Assembly (NCBI GenBank): GCA_964545895.1
Contig: CAZJHS010000026.1
Location: 1 to 32,032, forward strand
Reading direction: 5' to 3'
DNA length: 32,032 bases
Source of the DNA: UBA6183 sp964545895
GTDB lineage: Bacteria; Bacteroidota; Bacteroidia; UKL13-3
Shown here: in pieces, positions 23,502 to 31,733 of the stretch
Layout: every line of letters starts with the position of its first letter
How positions within the stretch are numbered: position 1 is the first letter of the stretch
The notes under the pieces: generated by a model
What the model saw: the letters and a program-made list of their open reading frames with translations, nothing else
Databases searched by the model: none
Told to the model about the DNA's origin: nothing
Translations under genes and position numbers: made by a program

Positions 23502-25502
23502 TTACAAACTAAAATCACACATAATTTCCAGTGTTTCGTCTAATATTAAATCAGGGTTAGCATTGGCATTACGTTGTTTACGTTCCTCTTCTCTGGCCTT
23601 CTTATCTGCATCAATTTTATCGTTATCTTTTTTATAAACATCTGCATTTAAGGTTTGATACATTTTGTTGTTATATGCCTTAAAGAACTCAATATCCTGT
23701 AATAAATAACTGTACTCTTTATTGTTTCCCATGCGCGCCATATGTTTCTGGCGTAAATCGCCAAGTTTAGTTGTAACTAAATTAACTGGTTCGTATTTAG
23801 TAGCTGCAATTTGATCCCAAGGTAAAGCAAACTCACTAGCCTCTTCTCCAAATTCTTTGTCAGCATACACACTCGGAAATTCAATATCAGGACTAACCCC
23901 ACGATGTTGTGTTGAGCTTCCGTTTATTCTATAAAACTTAGCAATGGTTAATTTCACATCGCCTAATTGCTTGTTATCAAACTGCACAAACTCGTTAAGC
24001 GAAACCATATTTTGTACAGTTCCTTTTCCATATGTTTTCTCGCCAACTACTACTCCTCTTCCGTAATCTTGTATAGCAGCCGAAAAAATTTCGGAAGCCG
24101 AAGCGCTAAAGCGATTGATTAACACAGCAAGCGGACCATCATAAAACACATCAGGATTAAAATCAGAATCGTTTTTAATAGCTCCTGCGCCATCTTTTAC
24201 CTGCACCACTGGACCATTTTTAATAAACAAACCAGTAAGATCAACAGCCTCTTGCAATGAGCCTCCACCATTGTTACGCAAATCAATAATTAACCCATTA
24301 ATTTTTTGTTTTTTAAGTTCGGCTATCAATTTTTTTACATCGCGTGTGGTGCTTTTATAATTAGGATCTTTATTACGTGCAGCAGCAAAATCAATATAAA
24401 AAGTTGGTAGGGTAATTACTCCAAATTTTAATTTTTTACCATTGCGTGTTACTTCTTTTATGATGCTTTTAGCCGATTGTTCCTCCAACATAATTTTATC
24501 GCGCACAATAGAAATAACTTTTGTTTTTGTAGGCTCGTTTGCCGGAATAATTTCTAAACGTACTGTAGTTCCCTTTTTACCACGAATTATACTTACCACA
24601 TCATCCAAGCGCCAATCTAATATGCTCACCATATCACTATCGCCTTGTGCAACACCAATAATTTTATCGCCTGCAAAAAGCTTTTTTGTTTTGCTGGCGG
24701 GGCCACCTTTAACTACTTCTCTAATTTTGGTGTATTCGCTCTCTGTTTGTAAGGTAGCACCAATACCCTCTAATGATAAACTCATTTGGGTATTAAAATC
24801 GGCACTAGCGCGTGGCGAGTAGTAATTGGTATGTGGATCGGCTAATTCGGCCAAAGCATTTACATACAATTGAAACACATCTTCGCTCTTAGTTTTAGAA
24901 GCAAATTTCAATAAATTATCGTAACGCTTTTTAATGGTTTCGCTGTAGCTAGCGAACGATTTACCCGAAGTTTTAAAACTTAAACACTCGTATTTTAACT
25001 TTAACAACCAAAGCGCATTTAACTCTTCCGTGCTTGTTGCAAACGGAGCTTTTTCTCTATCAACAAAAAACGAATCGTTTGCCGTAAAATCAAACTTGGT
25101 TGAATCTTTTAACAAGCTGTAAGCATACTGAATACGCTCATTCATGCGCTCTTGATACAAATTAAATATTTCGAAAGCAGGCTCAATGGTTCCATTAAAA
25201 ATACTTTCATCTAAGCTGTATCTGTACTTTTCAAATTTCTCTACATCACTTTTAATAAAGTACACTTTACTTGGGTCGATGTGTTTGAGGTAATTATCAA
25301 ACGCTTTTGACGAAAACTGATCGTCAATTTTAGGCTTTTGATAATGGTAACTGGCAATTAATTGCATTGCCGTAGAGTATACCGTTTGATGCTGCGGTTC
25401 GGGAGATAATTGCTTAAGTGTTACTTTGGTTGAATCGTTTGCACAAGCGCTGCCAAAAAACAACGCTCCTGCAAACAATATGGTTATACGTTTAAAATTC
25501 AT
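23502..25502 (-). CDS. prc: Tail-specific (C-terminal processing) protease, S41A family
   Basis: The 666-residue periplasmic serine protease degrades or trims proteins from their C-termini. The signal region MNFKRITILFAGALFFGSAC suggests a lipoprotein (Cys20). An N-terminal helical Tsp-N domain is followed by a PDZ domain near residues 235-330 (LSLEGIGATLQ, VKGGPASKTKKLFAGDKI). The S41 core contains GLIIDLRNNGGGSLQEAV and NRFSASASEIF. Ser468, Asp479 and Lys493 keep the spacing of the E. coli Tsp Ser-Lys catalytic residues (11 and 25 positions apart). The C-terminal DUF3340-like region is followed by a Lys/Glu/Arg-rich segment and a short hydrophobic end. It follows the deiminase gene by 16 bases and shares its terminator. 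Confidence 0.93.
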   Translation of the reverse strand: MNFKRITILFAGALFFGSACANDSTKVTLKQLSPEPQHQTVYSTAMQLIASYHYQKPKIDDQFSSKAFDNYLKHIDPSKVYFIKSDVEKFEKYRYSLDESIFNGTIEPAFEIFNLYQERMNERIQYAYSLLKDSTKFDFTANDSFFVDREKAPFATSTEELNALWLLKLKYECLSFKTSGKSFASYSETIKKRYDNLLKFASKTKSEDVFQLYVNALAELADPHTNYYSPRASADFNTQMSLSLEGIGATLQTESEYTKIREVVKGGPASKTKKLFAGDKIIGVAQGDSDMVSILDWRLDDVVSIIRGKKGTTVRLEIIPANEPTKTKVISIVRDKIMLEEQSAKSIIKEVTRNGKKLKFGVITLPTFYIDFAAARNKDPNYKSTTRDVKKLIAELKKQKINGLIIDLRNNGGGSLQEAVDLTGLFIKNGPVVQVKDGAGAIKNDSDFNPDVFYDGPLAVLINRFSASASEIFSAAIQDYGRGVVVGEKTYGKGTVQNMVSLNEFVQFDNKQLGDVKLTIAKFYRINGSSTQHRGVSPDIEFPSVYADKEFGEEASEFALPWDQIAATKYEPVNLVTTKLGDLRQKHMARMGNNKEYSYLLQDIEFFKAYNNKMYQTLNADVYKKDNDKIDADKKAREEERKQRNANANPDLILDETLEIMCDFSL

Positions 25503-25518
25503 GTGTTATAAAAATCAA

Positions 25519-27390
25519 TTATTTACTTACTACAAACTTACGAGTGCCAATAATATTGCCATCTAAGGTGTAAGTATAAAAATAAATTCCGTCATTTAAT
25601 TCACTTAAATTAACAACTACCTCATTAAGGCCATTTTGCATATGCTCAGGACTTAACTCTTTTACCATTTTACCTGTTACATCCATAATTTTTATACTTG
25701 CCACCTTGGCTTGTTTAGCATAAAAAGGAATAGTTACTTGGGTTGATGCTGGATTTGGATATGCACCAAATAAGTAATCTTTTGGAGCAACTTCATAAGC
25801 TTCTAAAGCAGTAGTTTTACTAAAAAATGTGCTGTAAAAACCATCTGGTGCGCTGATAGGCTTGGTAGCAGTTTTACCATTATTGGTGGTAGCTGTTAGG
25901 TAGTATTCTAATACATCAGAAGAGGTTAAACCATTAGCCACAATATCGCCAATAAAATAGCCTGCACTATCTGTTAATGTTAAATCAGTAAAGGTACTGC
26001 TGCCTTTAATACGCCATTTGCAAGTAGCGTTTGCAATCCCACTTTTGTTGGTAATTTTTGCTAAAATATGAAACTTGTTTTTAAACTCATATTGAAAGCC
26101 ATCAACACTTGGGTGCCAAAACAACACTGGATTTTCGGCAGGAATTTGCATCGTAATGCAATGCAACTCGCCACCTAATGGGCTTAACAAACGCGAATCT
26201 ACATCAACCACTTTATAGCCAGGCATAATTGATTTAAACAATTTAGTTACCGAATCGGTTTGCGCTTTATTGCCATCTATTGCATCTGAGTATGAAGGAA
26301 AAATGAAGGTGTTATTAACCGTAATTCCATTTACAAAAGTGCGTGCATCACCGTTTAACTGTGCACACGATTTTTTGGTATGAAGGCCATTATCATCGGT
26401 TGGGTGTGGTATGCGATAAATGCGGTACGGACGATTGTAAGTACTTTTTAACGAAGCTAAAAGTTGTGTATTATCTTCAATAATTTTCTTATCGTTGGCC
26501 GTAATTTCTGTTGGGTATTTTGATATCAAAAGCGTTTGCTCATCCATCATTTTTAAATACAAATCAATATGACCTGTACCACCATCGCAGTTTAAAGTTG
26601 GTAGCTCAATATTTTGTTTAGCGCCAAACATGGTGCTCATTTTAGCCATTACCTCAGCCGTTGTAAATACAGGGTTTACCACAGACGCATCCGTATTTAC
26701 ATCAGTAATTACATCACTAAAAAAAGTAGTACCAAAACCATCAGCCATTAAGTTTCCGCCTTCGGCATGTAAACGAGTGATGTAATTAGGTATGCCTAAC
26801 TTATTTGCTAACACTATTGGTGCATTATTATCGTTATCACGACCATCATAATATTTCAAATCAATAAATGCTAAGGCACTATCATTAGGACCCACGTATA
26901 CGCCATTCGGGCCAAAATCGCGAGTCCACCAATCATCACCAGGTGTAATTACAAATTGGTAATTGGTTAACGGAGTACCACGGTTGGTCATGTAACTTTT
27001 AATTGCGGTTGTATCTGTTGCCTTCTCTACACGAATAATTACTGGAACTACTTTTTGCAAAGCATCAGCCAAACGAGCCGATACTAAAGCATACTCGCTG
27101 GTTACATCGGCACCAGTAACGTTACCATTCATATCATAATCATACGACCATGAAATAAATACAGATTGAGATTCTTCAAATTCGCCCGGATAGCGAATTA
27201 CTGCTGGAAAGCTTTCATCAGCCTTATTAAGTTGTGCTTGCTTAGCACGTTGTATGCTTAACTCGCGCTCTTTTAAAGTACGTGCTGCGGGTAATTTTCC
27301 GTATTTAATGGGTGCGCCAATTTGCGCTTGTGCTACTGTGGTTCCTAATACTAAGGCACCAACAGCTAGTATATTTTTATAATTAATCAT
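25519..27390 (-). CDS. Secreted peptidylarginine/agmatine-deiminase-family enzyme with T9SS tail
   Basis: The 623-residue exported guanidine deiminase belongs to the family of Porphyromonas peptidylarginine deiminase and bacterial agmatine deiminases. A signal peptide (MINYKNILAVGALVLGTTVAQAQ) is followed by the catalytic domain at about 60-420. Active-site positions are visible: Asp158 in WWTRDFGP, His274 and Asp276 in GGTGHIDLYLK, and nucleophile Cys411 in GGELHCITM. Residues about 430-540 look Ig-like (FHILAKITNKSGI, TCKWRIKGS). The last 80 residues (YPNPASTQVTIPF, VASIKIMDVTGKMV, LNDGIYFYTYTLDG) are a type A T9SS sorting domain, so it should be secreted or surface-bound. Whether it acts on protein arginine or small guanidines is not decidable by eye. 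It heads a two-gene operon with prc. Confidence 0.88.
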   Translation of the reverse strand: MINYKNILAVGALVLGTTVAQAQIGAPIKYGKLPAARTLKERELSIQRAKQAQLNKADESFPAVIRYPGEFEESQSVFISWSYDYDMNGNVTGADVTSEYALVSARLADALQKVVPVIIRVEKATDTTAIKSYMTNRGTPLTNYQFVITPGDDWWTRDFGPNGVYVGPNDSALAFIDLKYYDGRDNDNNAPIVLANKLGIPNYITRLHAEGGNLMADGFGTTFFSDVITDVNTDASVVNPVFTTAEVMAKMSTMFGAKQNIELPTLNCDGGTGHIDLYLKMMDEQTLLISKYPTEITANDKKIIEDNTQLLASLKSTYNRPYRIYRIPHPTDDNGLHTKKSCAQLNGDARTFVNGITVNNTFIFPSYSDAIDGNKAQTDSVTKLFKSIMPGYKVVDVDSRLLSPLGGELHCITMQIPAENPVLFWHPSVDGFQYEFKNKFHILAKITNKSGIANATCKWRIKGSSTFTDLTLTDSAGYFIGDIVANGLTSSDVLEYYLTATTNNGKTATKPISAPDGFYSTFFSKTTALEAYEVAPKDYLFGAYPNPASTQVTIPFYAKQAKVASIKIMDVTGKMVKELSPEHMQNGLNEVVVNLSELNDGIYFYTYTLDGNIIGTRKFVVSK

Positions 27391-27476
27391 ATTGTATTAA
27401 AGGTACTAAGGTTAGTATCTATTTTGATGAATAAGGTTGCAGTATAACCAAATTATAATTAACTAGTAATTAAAAC

Positions 27477-27514
27477 AAAACGCCCCTCCAAAACTGTATT
27501 TGGAGAGGCGTTTT
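27477..27514 (-). terminator. Terminator of pruA
   Basis: A 16-bp stem with one mismatch, AAAACGCC-TCTCCAAA pairing with TTTGG-GGGGCGTTTT on the minus strand, has a 6-base loop. It lies 18 bases after the pruA stop and is followed by T-rich sequence. Confidence 0.85.
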
Positions 27515-27532
27515 AAAAGGATAAACGGCTAA

Positions 27533-29161
27533 TTACTCGGCCGATAAAAACGGATATTCGTAGCTAGTTGGCGTAACAAAAGTTTCTTTAATGGTACGCA
27601 TGCTAACCCAACGAAGTAAGTTTACCATAGCACCTGCTTTATCGTTTGTACCACTGGCACGTGCACCACCAAATGGTTGTTGGCCTACTACTGCACCTGT
27701 AGGTTTATCGTTTATGTAGAAGTTACCAGCAGCATTACGCAATTTGGTAGTTGCTAATTCAATTGCATATCTATCTTGAGATAATATAGCACCTGTTAAA
27801 GCATACTCTGATGTAGTGTTTACTAAGTCTAAAGTTTCTTCAAACTTGTTTTCATCATAAACATATAAGGTTAAAACTGGGCCAAAAATCTCTTCGCACA
27901 TGGTAGTTGATTTTGGATTTTGAGTAACCACAATAGTTGGCTCAATAAAGTATCCTTTTGATTTATCGTAGCCACCACCCACTAAAATTTCGGTTTGTGC
28001 ATCTTTCTTTACACCTTCAATATAATTGGCAATTTTATCAAACGCGCGTTCATCAATAACCGCATTTACAAAGTTGCTAAAATCTTCGGTAGGACCAACC
28101 TTTAACGACTTAACAGTAGTTATCAATTTATCTTTAATAGCTGGCCATAGGTTTGATGGCACATAAGCACGAGATGCTGCCGAACATTTTTGTCCTTGGA
28201 ACTCAAAAGCACCACGAACGATAGCAGTAACACCCTCATCAACCTTAGCCGTTTTGTGCATTACAATAAAATCTTTACCTCCGGTTTCGCCAACAATACG
28301 TGGGTAGGTTTTGTATTTATGGATATTGCCACCAATTGTTTTCCAGATATTTTGGAAAACACCAGTTGAACCTGTAAAGTGAATACCTGCAAAATCAGGA
28401 TGGTTAAAAATAACCTCGCCTGCAGTAGGTCCATCAACGTAAACCAAATTAATTACGCCATCAGGAACACCTGCTTCTTTAAAAATTTCCATCAACACAT
28501 TTGCCGAATAAATTTGGGTATTAGCTGGTTTCCAAACCACCACGTTGCCCATCATAGCTGCGCTTGCAGGCAAATTACCTGCAATAGCTGTAAAATTAAA
28601 TGGCGTAAGTGCAAATACAAATCCTTCAAGTGGGCGGTATTCAATACGATTCCACATGCCTTTACCTGATTGTGGTTGATCGTTATAGATTTGGCTCATA
28701 AACGCTACGTTAAAGCGTAAAAAGTCAATTATTTCGCAAGCACTATCAATCTCTGCTTGAAAAGCATTTTTGCTTTGACCTAACATGGTTGCAGCATTTA
28801 ATTTTGCGCGGTAAGGACCTGCAATTAAATCGGCAGCTTTTAAAAATATAGCAGCACGTTGCTCCCAAGGTAAGTTTTCCCAATTGGTTTTAGCAGCTAA
28901 AGCAGCGTCAATAGCAGCTTTAACATGCGAGGCATCACCTTCATGAAAATGACCTAAGGTATGTTGATGATCGTGTGGAGGTGCCATGCGGCTGGTTTTA
29001 CCAGTACGCACTTCTTGGCTACCAATGTACATAGGTACATCAATTTGTTTGCTACGTGCATCAGCTAATGCGGCCTTTAACTCAGCACGCTCTTTGCTAC
29101 CAGGAGCATAATTTAAAATAGGTTCGTTTACAGGAACAGGAACTTTAAAAAAACCGTTCAT
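27533..29161 (-). CDS. pruA: L-glutamate gamma-semialdehyde (P5C) dehydrogenase
   Basis: This NAD-dependent aldehyde dehydrogenase performs the second step of proline breakdown to glutamate. The 542-residue, single-domain form matches the stand-alone P5C dehydrogenases rather than bifunctional PutA. Visible motifs are FALTPFNFTAIAGNLP, VVWKPANTQIYSA and IHFTGSTGVF. The general base is Glu292 in VGETGGKDF, the nucleophile Cys326 in FQGQKCSAASR, and EEIFGPVLTLYVY follows. The N-terminal YAPGSKERAELKAAL segment is characteristic of this subfamily. It has a strong promoter with a leader of roughly 58 bases containing a CCTTTT-AGGT-AAAAGG hairpin. No proline dehydrogenase gene is adjacent. Confidence 0.94.
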   Translation of the reverse strand: MNGFFKVPVPVNEPILNYAPGSKERAELKAALADARSKQIDVPMYIGSQEVRTGKTSRMAPPHDHQHTLGHFHEGDASHVKAAIDAALAAKTNWENLPWEQRAAIFLKAADLIAGPYRAKLNAATMLGQSKNAFQAEIDSACEIIDFLRFNVAFMSQIYNDQPQSGKGMWNRIEYRPLEGFVFALTPFNFTAIAGNLPASAAMMGNVVVWKPANTQIYSANVLMEIFKEAGVPDGVINLVYVDGPTAGEVIFNHPDFAGIHFTGSTGVFQNIWKTIGGNIHKYKTYPRIVGETGGKDFIVMHKTAKVDEGVTAIVRGAFEFQGQKCSAASRAYVPSNLWPAIKDKLITTVKSLKVGPTEDFSNFVNAVIDERAFDKIANYIEGVKKDAQTEILVGGGYDKSKGYFIEPTIVVTQNPKSTTMCEEIFGPVLTLYVYDENKFEETLDLVNTTSEYALTGAILSQDRYAIELATTKLRNAAGNFYINDKPTGAVVGQQPFGGARASGTNDKAGAMVNLLRWVSMRTIKETFVTPTSYEYPFLSAE

Positions 29162-29224
29162 ATTGTTGTTATAATTTTAAATGTAGTTAATCTGTTGGGA
29201 TAACCTTTTACCTAAAAGGCGATG

Positions 29225-29255
29225 CGAATGTAGTGCTATTTTGCAGGATGACAAA
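29225..29255 (-). promoter_or_regulatory. pruA promoter
   Basis: On the minus strand, TTTG (29255-29252) is followed after exactly 19 bases by TACATTCG (29232-29225). This is a close match to the Bacteroidota -33/-7 arrangement. It is the best-formed promoter in the window. Confidence 0.6.
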
Positions 29256-29282
29256 TGCGGTTTATTAGGATTTATTATTAGG

Positions 29283-29296
29283 GTAACAATTGTTAC
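29283..29296. promoter_or_regulatory. Perfect palindrome, candidate operator
   Basis: GTAACAATTGTTAC is a perfect 14-base palindrome between divergent pruA and the methyltransferase gene. It lies 35 bases before the latter's ATG and upstream of the pruA -33 box. It is the type of symmetric site a dimeric regulator could bind; no function is shown. Confidence 0.4.
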
Positions 29297-29330
29297 AAAC
29301 CAATACTTTTTTGCAGTGGATATTTGCTGC

Positions 29331-29942
29331 ATGAATACCGATAAACAAACACATTGGGACACGATTTATGAAACCAAAAATCCCGAAGAAGTAAGCTGGA
29401 CAGAAAAAGTACCGGCAATATCGTTAAACTTAATTAACCAACTACAGGTGCCTAAAAATGCGGCTATTATTGATGTTGGTGGTGGCGACAGTAATTTGGT
29501 GGATTTTTTACTAGAAGCAGGCTACACCAACCTTACGATTTTAGATATTTCGGCTAATGCCTTAACCCGTGCTAAAAACAGATTGGGAGAAAAAGCCCAA
29601 CAAGTAAAATGGATTGTTGCTGATATATTGGCGTTTACGCCATCAGAACATTATGAGGTGTGGCATGATAGGGCAGCTTTTCATTTTTTAACCCAACCAC
29701 AGGAAGTGGAAACCTATGTAAATACGGTAAGTACATTTGTTAAAGGCCATTTAATACTTGGCACATTTGCCGTAAACGGGCCCTTAAAATGCAGTGGTTT
29801 GCCTATTACACAATACAGCCCCGAGTTGATGAAGCCACTTTTTGAACACTCATTTAACTTAAAAGGTTGTATTAACCACAACCATACTACGCCTTTTGGC
29901 ACCGAGCAAAACTTTTTGTTTTGTACGTTTAATAAAAAATAA
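29331..29942 (+). CDS. Class I SAM-dependent methyltransferase
   Basis: The 203-residue cytoplasmic methyltransferase has an unknown acceptor. The ATG at 29331 begins MNTDKQTHWDTIYETKNPEEVSW, the usual start of this group; the frame extends upstream to 29241 but would run across the pruA promoter region. SAM-binding motif I is AAIIDVGGGDSNLVDFLL, followed by LTILDISANAL, VKWIVADILAF and the VWHDRAAFHFL motif. The latter resembles small methyltransferases annotated as type 12 or thiopurine/tellurite-like. A late cysteine-containing segment KGCINHNHTTPFGTEQNF closes the chain. Its terminator is shared with convergent ppa. Confidence 0.85.
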   Translation: MNTDKQTHWDTIYETKNPEEVSWTEKVPAISLNLINQLQVPKNAAIIDVGGGDSNLVDFLLEAGYTNLTILDISANALTRAKNRLGEKAQQVKWIVADILAFTPSEHYEVWHDRAAFHFLTQPQEVETYVNTVSTFVKGHLILGTFAVNGPLKCSGLPITQYSPELMKPLFEHSFNLKGCINHNHTTPFGTEQNFLFCTFNKK

Positions 29943-29968
29943 GCCGAATGCTTCGCATTCGGCTTATT
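29938..29968. terminator. Bidirectional terminator between methyltransferase and ppa
   Basis: A perfect 14-bp stem, AATAAGCCGAATGC and its complement, has a TTC loop and T-rich flanks on both strands. The stop codon of the methyltransferase lies in its left arm. Confidence 0.85.
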
Positions 29969-29990
29969 AAAATAATTTCACTACGAATTA

Positions 29991-30542
29991 TTACGACAAT
30001 ACCGTTTCGCGGATTTGGGCATCGTATAATTTCATGCTTTCTTCCACAATTTTAACAGCCTCTACACGTCCTAAAAACTCATTTACAACAACTTCTTTAT
30101 GCTCTAAAGCTTTGTAGTCTTCAAAAAACCTGCGCATTTCTAATAAAGTATGCGGAGGCAATTCGCTAATATCATTAATGTGATTCCAGCTCATATCATT
30201 AGCAGCTACTGCAATAATTTTATCATCAGCCTCGCCTTGGTCAATCATGTGCATTACACCAATTACCTTAGCATCAATTAAACACATGTGTGGCAACTCA
30301 ATACTAGTAAGTACCATAATATCAAGTGGATCTTTATCATCGCAATAAGTTTGTGGAATAAAGCCGTAGTGTGCAGGGTAATGTACTGACGAAAACAATA
30401 CACGATCAAGCTTAAGCATACCGCTTTCTTTATCTAACTCAAATTTACCTTTACTACCTTGTGGAATTTCAATAATGGCGGTTACAACTTCGGGCGCCTC
30501 TTCACCAAAACTAACGTGGTGCCATGGATTAAATACTATCAT
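29991..30542 (-). CDS. ppa: Inorganic pyrophosphatase, family I
   Basis: This soluble, Mg-dependent enzyme hydrolyses pyrophosphate to phosphate and so drives biosynthetic reactions. The 183-residue protein shows EIPQGSKGKFELDKESG, YPAHYGFIPQTYCDD and the signature D-K-D-P-L-D-I-M-V-L with its three metal-binding aspartates. Later come VIGVMHMIDQGEADDKIIAV and a RRFFEDYKALE helix. Length fits bacterial type I enzymes. The start ATG at 30542 gives MIVFNPWHHVSFG. It has its own exact -7 box upstream and ends at a shared bidirectional terminator, so it is monocistronic. Confidence 0.95.
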   Translation of the reverse strand: MIVFNPWHHVSFGEEAPEVVTAIIEIPQGSKGKFELDKESGMLKLDRVLFSSVHYPAHYGFIPQTYCDDKDPLDIMVLTSIELPHMCLIDAKVIGVMHMIDQGEADDKIIAVAANDMSWNHINDISELPPHTLLEMRRFFEDYKALEHKEVVVNEFLGRVEAVKIVEESMKLYDAQIRETVLS

Positions 30543-30594
30543 AATCTAAATTTATCTCTTATTTTTTAGGGTTATACGTTTAAAAAACGGGGTG

Positions 30595-30602
30595 CAAAGA
30601 TA
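30595..30602 (-). promoter_or_regulatory. -7 box of ppa
   Basis: TATCTTTG on the minus strand matches TAnnTTTG exactly, about 52 bases before the ppa start. A TTG candidate at -33 is spaced 24 bases away, slightly long. Confidence 0.5.
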
Positions 30603-30660
30603 AGATTATTTGCTACAAATGAAAGCCAACCTCATGAAGTTAATGTTATGAATAAAATTG

Positions 30661-30752
30661 AGTAGTGCCCAAACCGCAATCCCTGCTTTTTATTTGTAAA
30701 AACTATTTTGTTATTTAGCGTTGGATTGAGTGGCTTCACTCTGTTTTTCCTT
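30661..30752. repeat. Fragment sharing a 13-mer with the 1191 intergenic element
   Basis: GTAGTGCCCAAAC at 30662-30674 is the reverse complement of the first 13 bases of the element at 1191. AATCCCTGC just after it and GCGTTGGATTGAG near 30718 resemble its other end. The order differs from the first copy, so this may be a degraded or composite remnant. The gap 30543-30797 has no gene. Confidence 0.3.
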
Positions 30753-30797
30753 CCATTTTATATTTATTAGTACAATATACAACCTTTCCCTACCATT

Positions 30798-31616
30798 ATG
30801 TTAAGCATAAATCAAGTAGAAAAACCCAAAACAAGAAGTCCTTTACGAAAGTACTTGGGTAAAGAGTTCTTTATCTTCAAGCGACATATTAATTGGCTAT
30901 TGGGAGGAACAAAATTTGCAAGAATAAATAACACTGTTCAGTATAAAAATTCTGTTATAAAACACAAATCGTTTTTATTGAGACCACTTAAAGATGTTGA
31001 TATGCATCTTCAACATAATAAAGTAACTAATCTTAGTATCGCAATAAACAAGATAAACGGAGTTGTAATAAAGCCAGGGCAAACTTTATCTATTTGGCGT
31101 CTTGTTGGCAGACCGACCAAATCAAAAGGATATCTGGATGGAATGACTTTACACAATGGTAAAATCACCAAAGATACAGGGGGCGGACTTTGCCAACTTG
31201 GAAATCTCCTATACTGGATGGCGCTTCATACTCCGTTAACTATTAAAGAACGTTGGCGACATAGCTACGATGTATTTCCAGATATAAATAGAACAATCCC
31301 TTTCGGTTGTGGAGCCACATTATCATACAACTACATAGACTTACAATTAGAAAACAATACAGACAAACTCTTTCAAATTAATTTGTGGCTCGACCACGAA
31401 TATTTAAATGGTGAAATTACATGCGACACAGACTTGAATTTCAAATATGAAGTTTATGAGACAGACCATATGTTTAAACAGCAGTGGTGGGGTGGCTATA
31501 CTCGACATAATAGAATTTGGAAAAAGATAACTTCATTAACTTCCGAGCAAGTTACTGAAGAACTTGTTACAGAAAACAATGCAATTATGATGTATAGCCC
31601 ACTATTGGATAAGTAA
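30798..31616 (+). CDS. VanW family protein
   Basis: The 272-residue protein carries the VanW-like domain: VVIKPGQTLSIWRLVGRPTK, KGYLDGMTLHNGKITKDTG, GGLCQLGNLLYWMALHTP, ERWRHSYDVFPDINRT and GATLSYNYIDLQL. VanW was named from accessory positions in some vanB vancomycin-resistance clusters, but its biochemical role is unknown and stand-alone copies are common. No van ligase, dehydrogenase or two-component genes are nearby, so resistance should not be inferred. Its 12 arginines use AGA (6), CGA (4) and CGT (2). LysA in this window uses only CGC (10) and CGT (3), which suggests this gene was acquired laterally. No signal peptide is evident. Confidence 0.87.
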   Translation: MLSINQVEKPKTRSPLRKYLGKEFFIFKRHINWLLGGTKFARINNTVQYKNSVIKHKSFLLRPLKDVDMHLQHNKVTNLSIAINKINGVVIKPGQTLSIWRLVGRPTKSKGYLDGMTLHNGKITKDTGGGLCQLGNLLYWMALHTPLTIKERWRHSYDVFPDINRTIPFGCGATLSYNYIDLQLENNTDKLFQINLWLDHEYLNGEITCDTDLNFKYEVYETDHMFKQQWWGGYTRHNRIWKKITSLTSEQVTEELVTENNAIMMYSPLLDK

Positions 31617-31733
31617 AAAAATCATCAACTATTGATGAAAATATTGTATTAATAAAACCGATTAAATTATAGACACTTGCATTAAATGCACTAACAATAT
31701 TATTGATGAATTAGTTATCAACCCAACATAAAC

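Noticed and set aside
24442..24822. Open frame of 126 codons on plus
   Set aside because: It is antisense to the PDZ region of prc, without recognisable features.
29241..29330. Upstream extension of the methyltransferase
   Set aside because: It would cover the pruA promoter and a palindrome; the ATG at 29331 begins the recognised family sequence.
30798..31616. Vancomycin resistance locus
   Set aside because: Only VanW is present; no ligase, dehydrogenase, dipeptidase or two-component genes accompany it.
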